A DNA stretch of 20,490 nt from Dehalococcoidia bacterium UBA1151 (GCA_002311865.1 DBZV01000150.1:2438-22927); one strand, 5' to 3'; shown: positions 8,078 through 15,953, numbered from the stretch's first letter. The notes: generated from the letters alone by a model not told the origin. Made by a program: numbers and translations.

Positions 8078-8222
8078 GACTATCTCCGCGGTGATTCATA
8101 TGTATCCACATTTTCCAAAACGCTAACACAGGGCAGTGCGGAGTTAAACAGCCGCAAGAACGCTTCTGTATTGATATCAGGTTGAATCAGAGCACCGCCA
8201 CTCTCTGATATCGTTTTTCACC
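8078..8222. promoter_or_regulatory. divergent lhgO/lutA control region with inverted repeat
   Basis: A perfect 8-bp inverted repeat, GATATCAG at 8173-8180 and CTGATATC at 8205-8212, flanks a second one, TCAGAG at 8187-8192 and CTCTGA at 8203-8208. The pair overlaps a possible lutA promoter: TTGAAT at 8182-8187 and TGATAT at 8207-8212, 19 bases apart. The hexamer ends ten bases before the lutA ATG, and no ribosome site is present. Lut operons elsewhere are controlled by GntR-family repressors; an operator role here is inferred. Confidence 0.45.
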
Positions 8223-8990
8223 ATGACTCAATCTGAACAGATTCCGCGGCGCGTCCTGCTATTCGTCACTTGCACTGTAGATCAGCTCTACCCTCAGATT
8301 GGTGAGAGTGTTGTGAACGTTCTTGAGCGCCAGGGGTGCGAAGTCGATTTCCCGGCGGGCCAGACCTGCTGTGGCCAGCCCGCTTTCAACGCCGGGTTTA
8401 CCGAAGATGCGAAAGCGGTCGCTCGCCGCTTCCTTGATGTGTTTGCTGGAGAAGATCCCATCGTCGTGCCCTCTGGCTCGTGTGGCGCGATGGTCCGTAA
8501 CTTCTACCTGGAGCTATTTCACGATGAGCCGGAAACGCTGGCCAAGGTGCGCCAGGTCGCCGGACGGTTGTACGAATTCTCCGAGTTCCTCGTCGACGTG
8601 CTTCATCGCGACGATCTTGCCGCAAAGATGAGCGGCTCGGCTACCTATCACCAGTGCTGTCATCTTTTGAGGGAACTGGGCATCGATGCTCAGCCAAAGT
8701 CGTTGCTCGCCTCAGTCGAGGGGCTGGAGATGCGCGAGATGGAGCAGTCTGAAGTCTGCTGTGGCTTCGGTGGCACGTTTGCGGTGAAATTCCCGGAAAT
8801 CTCTACCGCCATGCTCAACGACAAGCTGGATTACGCGATCGCAACGGGAGCTGACACGCTGGTCGCTGGAGACGCTACCTGCCTGATGCACCTTGAAGGC
8901 GGCGTCAGGAAACGCGGTGATACGCTGCAGCTGAAACATCTGGCGCAAGTGCTCGATGAGGCCACGTCCACCGATGGAGTCGCAAGTTGA
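8223..8990 (+). CDS. lutA: LutA, Fe-S protein of the L-lactate/2-hydroxyacid oxidation complex
   Basis: This 255-residue protein has two cysteine-rich CCG domains, as in LutA/YkgE and the GlcF C-terminal half. The first CCG is in GQTCCGQPAFNAGF (Cys49-Cys50) followed by PSGSCGAM (Cys87). The second half has YHQCCHLLRELG (Cys145-Cys146) and SEVCCGFGGTFAVKFPEIS (Cys179-Cys180). The N-terminal RVLLFVTCTVDQLYP is the family opening. In Bacillus, LutABC oxidises L-lactate to pyruvate; related sets act on other 2-hydroxyacids. lutB starts within its stop codon, showing translational coupling. The ATG at 8223 has no Shine-Dalgarno sequence but a -10-like hexamer just upstream, so the transcript may be leaderless. 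Confidence 0.93.
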   Translation: MTQSEQIPRRVLLFVTCTVDQLYPQIGESVVNVLERQGCEVDFPAGQTCCGQPAFNAGFTEDAKAVARRFLDVFAGEDPIVVPSGSCGAMVRNFYLELFHDEPETLAKVRQVAGRLYEFSEFLVDVLHRDDLAAKMSGSATYHQCCHLLRELGIDAQPKSLLASVEGLEMREMEQSEVCCGFGGTFAVKFPEISTAMLNDKLDYAIATGADTLVAGDATCLMHLEGGVRKRGDTLQLKHLAQVLDEATSTDGVAS

Positions 8991-10411
8991 AGGTTCGAAC
9001 TGACGAATTCAAGGCCCGCTCGGCCGAGACGACGAAAAACCCCCGTCGACAGGCGTCGCTCAAGCTGGTCTACGACGGCCTCCACAAGGGTCGAATCGCG
9101 GCCGCGGAGGATACCGACGACTGGGAAGATCAGCGGGATCGAGCCCGGGCAATCAAGTGGCACACGATAAATAACCTCGACTACTACCTTGATCTGCTCG
9201 ATAAGAATGTGCGCGCCAACGGCGGCAACGTCTACTTTGCGAACGATGATGCCGAGGCACGAGATTATGTTCTGGGCGTGGCGAAAGCGAACAACGTCAA
9301 GACCGTAATCAAGAGCAAATCTATGGTCTCTGAAGAGATTGGCCTGAACGAAGCGTTCGAGGAAGCCGGGATTAATCCTGTTGAGACCGACCTTGGTGAA
9401 TACATCATTCAGCTGGCCAAAGAGGCGCCGTACCACCTCATCGCTCCCGCCATTCACAAGACGCGCGAGGAGATATCTGACCTCATCCAGGAGGTTGCAG
9501 GTGGCCCGCGTCAGGAGGATCCGCAGGATCTGACGGACACCGCCCGTGCTCTGCTCAGAGATGAGTTCCGCAAGGCAGAGATGGGCGTCTCCGGCGTGAA
9601 CTTCGCGGTCGCTGAAACCGGCAGCATCGCCATCGTGACTAACGAGGGCAACGGCCGGATGGTGACGTCTGCTCCCCGGGTCCACGTGGCGATTGTGGGC
9701 ATGGAGAAACTCATCCCGTCGATGCAAGATCTATCCACGATGCTGCGCGTGCTGATTCGCTCAGCCACGGGACAGCGAATCTCCTCGTACGTCACGGTGG
9801 TGAATGGTCCGCGTAAGGCGGGAGAAGAGGATGGACCAGATGAGTTCCATCTCGTCATCGTCAATAACGGCCGCGAGAATTTGCTGAAGGACGCGCAGCT
9901 TCGGGAGGCGATGCTCTGCCTGCGCTGTGGCGCCTGCCTGAACGCCTGCCCCGTCTACCGGAAGGCCGGCGGACATGCCTACGGCTGGGTCTATCCCGGC
10001 CCTATTGGAGCGATTGTTACACCCGTTATGACCGGCAAGAAGGTGGGGCGCGATCTACCGTTTGCTTCCACGCTTTGCGGCGCTTGCAAAGACGCCTGCC
10101 CGGTCAAGATCGAGCTGCCCACACTGCTGTTACGACTCCGAAGCGATCTCGCCGAAGGCAAAGCGGACCCTAAAGAAAAATCTTCTCCGCTGCTAGAACG
10201 AGTCTCCATCAAGGCATGGCGATTTGGCGTGCAGAGCCCGATGCGATTCGCGCTCGCGGGCAGACTCTCATCCCTCATGATGGCGCCGCTCTCTCGAGGC
10301 GGCTGGGTGCGGTGGCTGCCGCCGCCCCTCAGCGGATGGACGAAGTCAAGGGAGTTTCCTCGCATCGCGGGCAAACCGTTCAGAGCTCGCTTCAGGAAGA
10401 AGCAGCGCTAA
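8987..10411 (+). CDS. lutB: LutB, LUD-domain iron-sulfur protein
   Basis: This 474-residue protein pairs an N-terminal LUD domain (about residues 60-300, with GVNFAVAETGSIAIVTNEGN) with two 4Fe-4S motifs: CLRCGACLNACPVY (Cys311, 314, 317, 321) and LCGACKDACPVKI (Cys364, 367, 371). The C-terminal helical tail (residues 380-474) is typical of LutB/YkgF. It is the electron-transferring subunit of the LutABC complex. The start is TTG at 8987, overlapping the lutA TGA (TTGA), with GGAG seven bases upstream. The length matches the family. It overlaps lutC by one base (TAATG), so the three are clearly one operon. Confidence 0.94.
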   Translation: MKVRTDEFKARSAETTKNPRRQASLKLVYDGLHKGRIAAAEDTDDWEDQRDRARAIKWHTINNLDYYLDLLDKNVRANGGNVYFANDDAEARDYVLGVAKANNVKTVIKSKSMVSEEIGLNEAFEEAGINPVETDLGEYIIQLAKEAPYHLIAPAIHKTREEISDLIQEVAGGPRQEDPQDLTDTARALLRDEFRKAEMGVSGVNFAVAETGSIAIVTNEGNGRMVTSAPRVHVAIVGMEKLIPSMQDLSTMLRVLIRSATGQRISSYVTVVNGPRKAGEEDGPDEFHLVIVNNGRENLLKDAQLREAMLCLRCGACLNACPVYRKAGGHAYGWVYPGPIGAIVTPVMTGKKVGRDLPFASTLCGACKDACPVKIELPTLLLRLRSDLAEGKADPKEKSSPLLERVSIKAWRFGVQSPMRFALAGRLSSLMMAPLSRGGWVRWLPPPLSGWTKSREFPRIAGKPFRARFRKKQR

Positions 10412-11160
10412 TGGCCGACAAGCAAGACTTCCTCCGCATGGTTCGTACTTCGCTTGGCGTGTCGGAGCGGCGCGATATCGCCCGTGATGACGCCACGTCG
10501 TTTTTCCTGAGTAAGGACGAGGTATCGCAAGCCGCAGACGATATCCGCGCAGACGCCGCTGAACGGCGAACTGAACTGATCGATGAGTTCATTCACCGTG
10601 CCACAGAGGCTGGCTGGAACATCCATCGCGTGGCTAACTTTGAAGATGCGGCCGAAGAAGTGACGGCGGTGGTGCGCGAGCACGGTGCAACGGCAGTGAT
10701 GCGCTCTGATCACGATATCTTGAACTCCGTGCCGCTCGAGTCCGCTCTCAAAGCTGAGGGTGTCGATCTTGAAATCGCGGTCCGAGAGCCGAGCGACGAT
10801 GCTGATGAGGACCTGGAACGCAGGCTGTCTCTTCGAGAGAAATCGTTCGATAGCGAAGTTGGTATCACAGGCGTTGACTTCGCAGTTGCAGAGACCGGGA
10901 CCGTGGCCATGGAGCCGCGGGCCGGGTCGTCACGATTGGTTTCACTGACGCCTGAAGTTCACATCGGTGTGATGACCCCGGAGGCGATCATCCCGTCACT
11001 CGACGAGCTTTTCGCTCTCACGCGCGATCACCATCTGAGTGGCGAGCATAAGGGCATGATCAATCTCATCACCGGCCCCAGCCGCACCGCGGATATCGAG
11101 GCCAACCTCATCATCGGCGTACACGGGCCGCGCGAAGTTCACCTGGTGATCGTGGGCTAG
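10411..11160 (+). CDS. lutC: LutC, LUD-domain subunit of the lactate oxidation complex
   Basis: This 249-residue protein has the LUD fold, seen in the C-terminal half: GITGVDFAVAETGTVAMEPR, then RLVSLTPEVHIGVM, then NLITGPSRTADIEANLIIGVHGPREVHLVIV, which closes the family. It is the third Lut subunit and shares the ancestral LUD domain with LutB. The ATG at 10411 overlaps the lutB TAA by one base. The frame is open further upstream to 10216, but that part lies inside lutB and does not resemble LutC. The N-terminal 90 residues are charged and helical. The gene ends 28 bases from the convergent glycerate kinase gene. Confidence 0.92.
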   Translation: MADKQDFLRMVRTSLGVSERRDIARDDATSFFLSKDEVSQAADDIRADAAERRTELIDEFIHRATEAGWNIHRVANFEDAAEEVTAVVREHGATAVMRSDHDILNSVPLESALKAEGVDLEIAVREPSDDADEDLERRLSLREKSFDSEVGITGVDFAVAETGTVAMEPRAGSSRLVSLTPEVHIGVMTPEAIIPSLDELFALTRDHHLSGEHKGMINLITGPSRTADIEANLIIGVHGPREVHLVIVG

Positions 11161-11188
11161 CCAGACCAGGACCTGGGAAGAGACGCGG

Positions 11189-12334
11189 TCAGGTTCGCAG
11201 TTTCGATCCAACCATGAGCGCTCGCATGATCTCTTCCGCTGAGCCGGCGAGGAGCGATTCGCTGTCTGCGATGGCGTCATCCAGGCTCATCGGGCCTGGG
11301 ACCAGCGTGAACATTGCAGCGATGCCTTTATCGTGAACCTCGCGGTAACCGTTGCCGAGTCCGCCAGCGATAGCGATCACCGGTATGCCTTGTTTCGCGG
11401 CTCGACCTGCCACGCCCACGGGTGATTTGTTGAAGATGGTGGAATGGTCGATCTGGCCTTCCCCGGTGATCACCAGATCAGCGCCTTTGAGATGGGAGTC
11501 CAAGTCAACGGCATCAAGCACGATATCGACGCCCGCCTTCAACTCAGCCTGGGCAAACGCCATGAGTCCGGCACCCAGCCCACCAGCGGCTCCGGCGCCG
11601 GGGTAGGTGCGAATATCAGTAGCCAGATCGCGCTCTATCACCGCGGCGTACCGCGCGAGTGCCGCGTCGAGCTGTTCAACCATCTCTGGCGTGGCGCCCT
11701 TTTGCGGCCCGAACACCGCAGATGCGCCGTCCGGCCCGCACAAAGGATTGTTGACGTCACATGCAACTTCGATATGTGCATCGCGAAACCGCTGATCGAA
11801 GCCGGACATATCGATCGTTTCGACATCTGCCAGCGCCGCACCACCGCGCGGGAGCGGATCGCCCGAGACATCCAGAATGCGAGCGCCCAGCGCCTCCATC
11901 ATGCCGGCGCCACCGTCGTTAGTCGCACTGCCGCCGATGCCGATGATGAAACGAGTGTGTCCGCGATCCAGTGCCACTTTCACCAATTGGCCCGTGCCGT
12001 ACGTGGTGGCGGTCAGGGGATCCAGTTCGTCCAGCGCGAGCAGCGCAAGTCCCGACGATCGCGCCATCTCAATGACAGCAGTCTCGCCATCGCCAAGCGA
12101 ACCCCACTCCGCCTCGATCTCCCGCCCCAGCGGGTCCGTCACGGTTGAGGAGATCACCTTGCCGTCGGTGCTATCCACCAGCGACTGCAGCGTTCCATCC
12201 CCGCCGTCCGCAACGGCCACAAGGTCGGTGGTGGCGTCTGGCAGGACTGTGAGTACGCCTTTTTCGATTGAGCGGGCAACTTCAAGTCCCGTCAGGCTGC
12301 CCTTGAAACCCTGCGGAGCAATTACGATTTTCAT
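11189..12334 (-). CDS. garK: glycerate 2-kinase (GarK/GlxK family)
   Basis: This 381-residue enzyme phosphorylates D-glycerate to 2-phosphoglycerate with ATP, delivering glycerate into lower glycolysis. The family opening MKIVIAPQGFKGSLTGLEVA matches the usual APDSFKGSL with two substitutions. Further landmarks are VAVADGGDGTLQ, VTDPLGREIEAEWG, the glycine-rich GTGQLVKVAL and IGIGGSATNDGGAGMMEALG, CDVNNPLCGPDGAS, GAGAAGGLGAGLMAF, and the C-terminal LVITGEGQIDHSTIFNKSPVGVA. The length is normal. A perfect TATAAT on its strand ends eight bases before the ATG with no Shine-Dalgarno sequence, so the mRNA is probably leaderless. It is divergent from the M20 operon. Its placement next to lut and lhgO genes suggests a shared role in using small hydroxyacids. 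Confidence 0.93.
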   Translation of the reverse strand: MKIVIAPQGFKGSLTGLEVARSIEKGVLTVLPDATTDLVAVADGGDGTLQSLVDSTDGKVISSTVTDPLGREIEAEWGSLGDGETAVIEMARSSGLALLALDELDPLTATTYGTGQLVKVALDRGHTRFIIGIGGSATNDGGAGMMEALGARILDVSGDPLPRGGAALADVETIDMSGFDQRFRDAHIEVACDVNNPLCGPDGASAVFGPQKGATPEMVEQLDAALARYAAVIERDLATDIRTYPGAGAAGGLGAGLMAFAQAELKAGVDIVLDAVDLDSHLKGADLVITGEGQIDHSTIFNKSPVGVAGRAAKQGIPVIAIAGGLGNGYREVHDKGIAAMFTLVPGPMSLDDAIADSESLLAGSAEEIMRALMVGSKLRT

Positions 12335-12342
12335 GACTTGCG

Positions 12343-12348
12343 ATTATA
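12343..12348 (-). promoter_or_regulatory. -10 element of the glycerate kinase gene
   Basis: Read on the minus strand this is a perfect TATAAT, followed by eight bases and the ATG at 12334. A start of transcription 6-8 bases past the hexamer would fall at or next to the ATG. No good -35 hexamer is visible at the expected place. Confidence 0.5.
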
Positions 12349-12387
12349 ACGAGCGCAGCCCTCGGCGCTGATACACTCCCAAATCGC

Positions 12388-12397
12388 AACGATCGTT
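12388..12397. promoter_or_regulatory. 10-bp palindrome in the divergent control region
   Basis: AACGATCGTT is a perfect palindrome between the garK promoter and the tandem repeats. It overlaps the end of an ATCGCAAC motif (12383-12390) that recurs in the repeats. A dimeric repressor or activator site is plausible but unproven. Confidence 0.35.
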
Positions 12398-12401
12398 CTT
12401 T

Positions 12402-12449
12402 TATTGCAACCCGTAGGTATCGCAACCGGCAGGTATTGCAACGTGCAGG
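12402..12449 (+). repeat. three tandem 16-bp repeats before the M20 operon
   Basis: The units are TATTGCAACCCGTAGG, TATCGCAACCGGCAGG and TATTGCAACGTGCAGG, directly adjoining. They share TATYGCAAC at the front and AGG at the end. The same core appears once more upstream (AATCGCAAC at 12382-12390) and in reverse next to the garK start (AATCGCAA on the minus strand, 12337-12344). A 16-bp period does not keep a reading frame, so the repeats are unlikely to be selected as protein. They fit regulator-binding sites or a slippage-prone leader. Confidence 0.6.
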
Positions 12450-13789
12450 CAGGAGCCACCACCACGTCTTCCAACGCCGAACAACTCAAACGCCGGGTGG
12501 TCGACGAAATTGACAAACACGCCGATGAGATTATGGGCATCTCAAAGACGATCCTGACTCACCCGGAGTCGGGGTTTAAAGAACATAAGACGTCGGCACT
12601 GGCCGAGGGCGTTCTGAATGACCTTGGCATTGAGACGCGCAACGGCCTGGCTATCACCGGCGTGAAAGGCAGGCTGGAGGGCAGTTCGCCCGGCCCGAGC
12701 ATCCTGATTATGGGTGAGCTCGACTCCAACATTGTCCCGCAGCATCCGCTTGCGGATCCCGATACCGGCGCGGCACATGCCTGCGGACACCATTGCCAGA
12801 TCGGCAACATGCTGGGTGTGGCGTACGGACTCGTCCGCTCCGGCGTCATGTCGGAACTGGCCGGTGGAGTGAACTTCATCGCCGTTCCCGCCGAGGAGTA
12901 TCTGGAACTGGAGTACCGCACCGGTCTGCGAGAGGCAGGCAAGATTGAGTTCCTGGGCGGCAAACCTGAGTTGATCGCACTTGGCGAACTCGATGACTCC
13001 GATATCTGCATGCTCACCCACGCAACCACCGACCCGCCGAGTTTCACCATTGGCAAGACCAACAACGGCATGCTCGGCAAGACCATTCGGTACGTCGGAT
13101 ACGCGTCCCATGCTGGCGGTTCACCTCACCTTGGTACCAACGCTCTCAACGCTGCCGAGGTGGCGTTGGCCGCAATTCATGCTCAGCGCGACACATTCAA
13201 AGATGAAGATCAGATTCGCATTCACCCAATCATCACCAGGGGCGGCAGCGTTGTAAATGCCGTGCCGGATGATGTGCGGATGGAGACGTATGTACGGGGC
13301 GCAAGCTTTGAGGCGATTCTTGACGCCAACGCCAAGGTTGATCGAGCGTTGAGAGCCGGAGCTCTGGGAGTTGGCGCAGAGGTGGAAATCGCGACTGCGC
13401 CGGGTTACCTTCCGTTCCGGGAATCGGCGGATCTGGCTGACCTATGGCGAGCAAACGCGGTATCGCTGGTTGGCGAGGATGAGATCGCTGAGGGCGGCCA
13501 CAGTGGCGGGTCGACCGATATGGGCGATGTGAGCTATCTGATGCCAACCATCCAGCCGTACGCGGCGGGTGCGACTGGCAGGGGCCACAGTGAGGATTAC
13601 ATGGTGACCGACTATGAAATGGCGGTCATCAACCCGGCAAAGGCGATGGCCATGACGGTGGTAGACCTGCTGCATGATGGCGCACGGGGGGCGACGTCTG
13701 TACTTGAAAACTTTGTGCCTGAGATGACCAAAGAGACGTACCTGTCGACCATGCGTGAACTCTTCACCACGCGCGTGTATACCGAGTAG
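12443..13789 (+). CDS. M20 family amidohydrolase (AbgB-like), copy 1
   Basis: This is a di-metal M20 hydrolase of about 448 residues. Landmarks from the GTG at 12443 are LTHPESGF near residue 40, the metal-binding loop ADPDTGAAHACGHHCQIG (Cys114, His116), FIAVPAEEY with the catalytic and metal Glu (Glu151/Glu152), MLTHATTD with a further His, the dimerisation-domain signature YASHAGGSPHLGTNALNA, and the C-terminal GGHSGGSTDMGDVS. AbgB-type relatives cleave aminobenzoyl-glutamate or other N-acyl amino acids; the substrate is not known here. A TTG at 12404 would add 13 residues encoded by the tandem repeat, so the GTG, with GGCAGG upstream, is preferred. It is the first gene of a five-gene operon and is followed after 16 bases by a paralogue. 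Confidence 0.87.
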   Translation: MQAGATTTSSNAEQLKRRVVDEIDKHADEIMGISKTILTHPESGFKEHKTSALAEGVLNDLGIETRNGLAITGVKGRLEGSSPGPSILIMGELDSNIVPQHPLADPDTGAAHACGHHCQIGNMLGVAYGLVRSGVMSELAGGVNFIAVPAEEYLELEYRTGLREAGKIEFLGGKPELIALGELDDSDICMLTHATTDPPSFTIGKTNNGMLGKTIRYVGYASHAGGSPHLGTNALNAAEVALAAIHAQRDTFKDEDQIRIHPIITRGGSVVNAVPDDVRMETYVRGASFEAILDANAKVDRALRAGALGVGAEVEIATAPGYLPFRESADLADLWRANAVSLVGEDEIAEGGHSGGSTDMGDVSYLMPTIQPYAAGATGRGHSEDYMVTDYEMAVINPAKAMAMTVVDLLHDGARGATSVLENFVPEMTKETYLSTMRELFTTRVYTE

Positions 13790-13805
13790 GAAGCGGCAGA
13801 CTGAT

Positions 13806-15158
13806 TTGGCGAAAGCCACCACAGATAGAGCAGCGCTGAAAAAGGCTGCGTCCAAAATAATCAAAAAGCGGGCGGACGAGCTGATTGAGTTCGCCCAGGA
13901 TATTGGTCGGAATCCGGAAGTTGGATTTCAGGAGTTTCGGACGTCACGAAAGCTTGCGGAAGCGGTCGAAAAGGCCGGGCTAACCGTTGAGCGTGGACTC
14001 GCTATCACCGGCTTCAAAGCCAGGCACGAATTCAGCGGCGATGGACCTACGGTCGCGGTCATTGCAGAGTTGGATTCGCTCAGAGTTCCGGGGCATGAGC
14101 TGGCAGACCCTGAAACCGGCGCCGCACATGCGTGTGGACACCACACCCAGTCGGGCCAGATTCTCGGCGTTATCGCCGCGCTAACTGACCCCGCTATCGC
14201 CTCCTCTCTTTCCGGCGCCGTCGCGTTCATCGCAGCCCCGGCGGAGGAGTTCATAGACGTCTCAGCCAGGCTGGAAGCGCACAACGCTGGCGAGATCGGC
14301 TTCATGTCGGGCAAGCAAGAGATGATCCGCCTGGGCGTATTCGATGACGTCGATATGGCGATGATGGTGCATACGAGTTCTGAGTCCGATGCGGGAAACT
14401 TTTCCGTTGGTGGCTCGTCAAACGCCCACGTTGTTCAGCATGTTCGCTTTATCGGCAAGGCCGCACATGCAGGCGGCGCACCGTGGGATGGCATCAATGC
14501 GCTCCAGGCGGCTAACGTGGCGCTGGTTGCGGTGAATGCTCAGCGCGAGACGTTCCAGAATGCAGATACGGTGCGGGTCCATGGCATCATCACGGACGGC
14601 GGCATCTCTGTTAACTCAGTTCCCGGCCAGGTGATCTACGAAGGCCGAGTTCGGGGCCGGGATAGCGAGGTTGTGGATGCCATTGCGGAGAAGATCGAAC
14701 GCAGCTTCAAAGCGGGTGCGCTGGCAGTTGGCGGCGAAGTAGAGATTACGTCCATTCCGGGCTACATGGCGCTGACCAACGACCCCCTGATGAGCGATAT
14801 TTTTGCCGCCAATGCTGAAGGTATTTCTGGGAAAGAAAACGTGATCCGACGCGGACCTGACGCCAACCGGGGCGGCTCAACGGATATGGGTGACCTATCC
14901 CAGATCATGCCCGTGATCCATGCTTACGTGAGTGGTGCGATTGGCACAGCTCATGGCATCGACTATGTGATTTCTGACTATAAAAACGCAGTGGTGAACG
15001 CCGCTATTGCGATGGCTCACACCGTGATCGATCTGCTGATCGATAGCGCTGCTGCTGGCGGCGAAGTTCTGGCAAACAGCACCCCGCCCAGGACGAAAAA
15101 GCAATATGTTGAGTCCCAGGAATCTAGGATGAGAATCATCCGATACAAAGGCGAGTAA
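13806..15158 (+). CDS. M20 family amidohydrolase (AbgB-like), copy 2
   Basis: This protein of about 450 residues is a paralogue of the preceding gene, matching it along its length: GRNPEVGFQEF, GLAITGFKARHEF, ELDSLRVPGHELADPETG, AAHACGHHTQSGQILGV (metal Cys and His), FIAAPAEEF (Glu pair), MMVHTSSESDAG, GKAAHAGGAPWDGINALQAANVALVAV and RGGSTDMGDLSQIMP. All metal-binding positions visible in copy 1 are kept, so both should be active, perhaps as a heteromer or with different substrates. A longer version from an ATG at 13755 would run 35 bases into copy 1 with residues foreign to the family. The TTG at 13806 begins the basic helix that leads to the conserved part. The next gene starts six bases after its stop. 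Confidence 0.87.
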   Translation: MAKATTDRAALKKAASKIIKKRADELIEFAQDIGRNPEVGFQEFRTSRKLAEAVEKAGLTVERGLAITGFKARHEFSGDGPTVAVIAELDSLRVPGHELADPETGAAHACGHHTQSGQILGVIAALTDPAIASSLSGAVAFIAAPAEEFIDVSARLEAHNAGEIGFMSGKQEMIRLGVFDDVDMAMMVHTSSESDAGNFSVGGSSNAHVVQHVRFIGKAAHAGGAPWDGINALQAANVALVAVNAQRETFQNADTVRVHGIITDGGISVNSVPGQVIYEGRVRGRDSEVVDAIAEKIERSFKAGALAVGGEVEITSIPGYMALTNDPLMSDIFAANAEGISGKENVIRRGPDANRGGSTDMGDLSQIMPVIHAYVSGAIGTAHGIDYVISDYKNAVVNAAIAMAHTVIDLLIDSAAAGGEVLANSTPPRTKKQYVESQESRMRIIRYKGE

Positions 15159-15163
15159 CGCAG

Positions 15164-15520
15164 ATGTCCAGGGCAACGCGCAGATTTAGGTCCGATGATC
15201 CACCCTGGGATGCGCTCGCCTCGTGGGCAGATGAGTATGGCTTCAAGCAAGTGCACAAAGACGCTGTCCGAGGTAAATATCGCAGAGGTATCGGTATTGG
15301 AACTGCGCCGATTTACGTTGAGATGATCTACACCGAGCCGTGGGCATACCTTCAGGGGTGGATTGGGATAAATCTTCTGGTGCGGCCAGGTGTCCTGTTC
15401 TTCGCTCGATCTGAGTGGGAGCCAAGAACGGGAGGCTGGCGGCTCAAGCGCAGCCGCAGAATTGCGCGCGAACTAATCAACCCGCTCTTCCAGTCATTCG
15501 AGGTAGATTCAATTGAGTGA
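15164..15520 (+). CDS. 118-residue protein of unknown function
   Basis: This small basic protein opens MSRATRRFRSDDPPWDALASW and carries an alternation of probable beta strands (GTAPIYVEMIY, WAYLQGWIGINLLV, VLFFAR) between charged turns, ending in an amphipathic helix IARELINPLFQSFEV. It has no Cys, signal peptide or clear transmembrane segment. I do not recognise the family. It is placed five bases after the second M20 gene and its stop overlaps the TTG start of the pentapeptide-repeat gene, so it is a real member of the operon. Confidence 0.6.
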   Translation: MSRATRRFRSDDPPWDALASWADEYGFKQVHKDAVRGKYRRGIGIGTAPIYVEMIYTEPWAYLQGWIGINLLVRPGVLFFARSEWEPRTGGWRLKRSRRIARELINPLFQSFEVDSIE

Positions 15521-15953
15521 CGCCGAGCATGTGCGGGTAGTGCAAGCGGGGAAGGAGAGCGTTGCCGCATGGCGCTCCGAACATTTTCCAGAGACGATTG
15601 ATCTATCGAACGCCGATTTCAGCGGGGCCATTCTCGTTGGCGTGAATCTAAATGGAGCCAACCTGGTTGGAGTGAACTTTTCTGGCGCCGACCTGAGAGA
15701 GGCCGATCTCTCGAACTCCAAACTCCGACGCGCGAATGTCGCCGGGGCGAATCTCCAGCGGGCCGCCCTGTTTCGCACCAACGCCACCGACTCTGACTTT
15801 ACGAACGCCGATTTCAGGGGTGCAAACTTGTATCGGACAAATTTCAGACGCTCGAAGATTGATGGTGCGAACTTTATCGGCGCGGTAAAGTTGAAGACCG
15901 TCTGGCCACAGGTTCCTACATCCCCAAGCCCGTCAATGAAAGGCTCGCAATGA
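15513..15953 (+). CDS. pentapeptide-repeat protein
   Basis: This 146-residue protein is built mainly from A(D/N)LXX pentapeptides between about residues 29 and 125, for example IDLSNADFSGAILVGVNLNG, then ANLVGVNFSG, ADLREADLSN, ANLQRAALFR and ANLYRTNFRR. Such repeats fold into a right-handed quadrilateral beta-helix; known members range from DNA mimics that protect gyrase to proteins of unknown role. The N-terminal 25 residues are helical and the C-terminal 20 are Pro/Ser-rich. The start is TTG at 15513, with GAGG nine bases upstream, overlapping the previous gene by eight bases. The ATGA overlap couples it to the FrnE-like gene. Confidence 0.85.
   Translation: MSDAEHVRVVQAGKESVAAWRSEHFPETIDLSNADFSGAILVGVNLNGANLVGVNFSGADLREADLSNSKLRRANVAGANLQRAALFRTNATDSDFTNADFRGANLYRTNFRRSKIDGANFIGAVKLKTVWPQVPTSPSPSMKGSQ

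Noticed and set aside
8831..9727. Minus-strand open frame of 298 residues across lutA/lutB
   Set aside because: Entirely antisense to conserved Fe-S and LUD domains; His/Arg/Val-rich composition typical of a shadow of GC-rich coding sequence.
10216..10410. N-terminal extension of LutC into lutB
   Set aside because: The extra residues lie inside the lutB C-terminus and do not resemble LutC; the ATG at 10411 with the TAATG overlap is the natural start.
11166..11176. CCAGGACCTGG palindrome between lutC and garK as a terminator
   Set aside because: Only one base separates the arms, so no RNA hairpin can form with the full stem; no T-run follows.
12402..12449. Tandem 16-bp repeats as a CRISPR array
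   Set aside because: Units are directly adjoining with no spacers, only three copies, and no cas genes are nearby.
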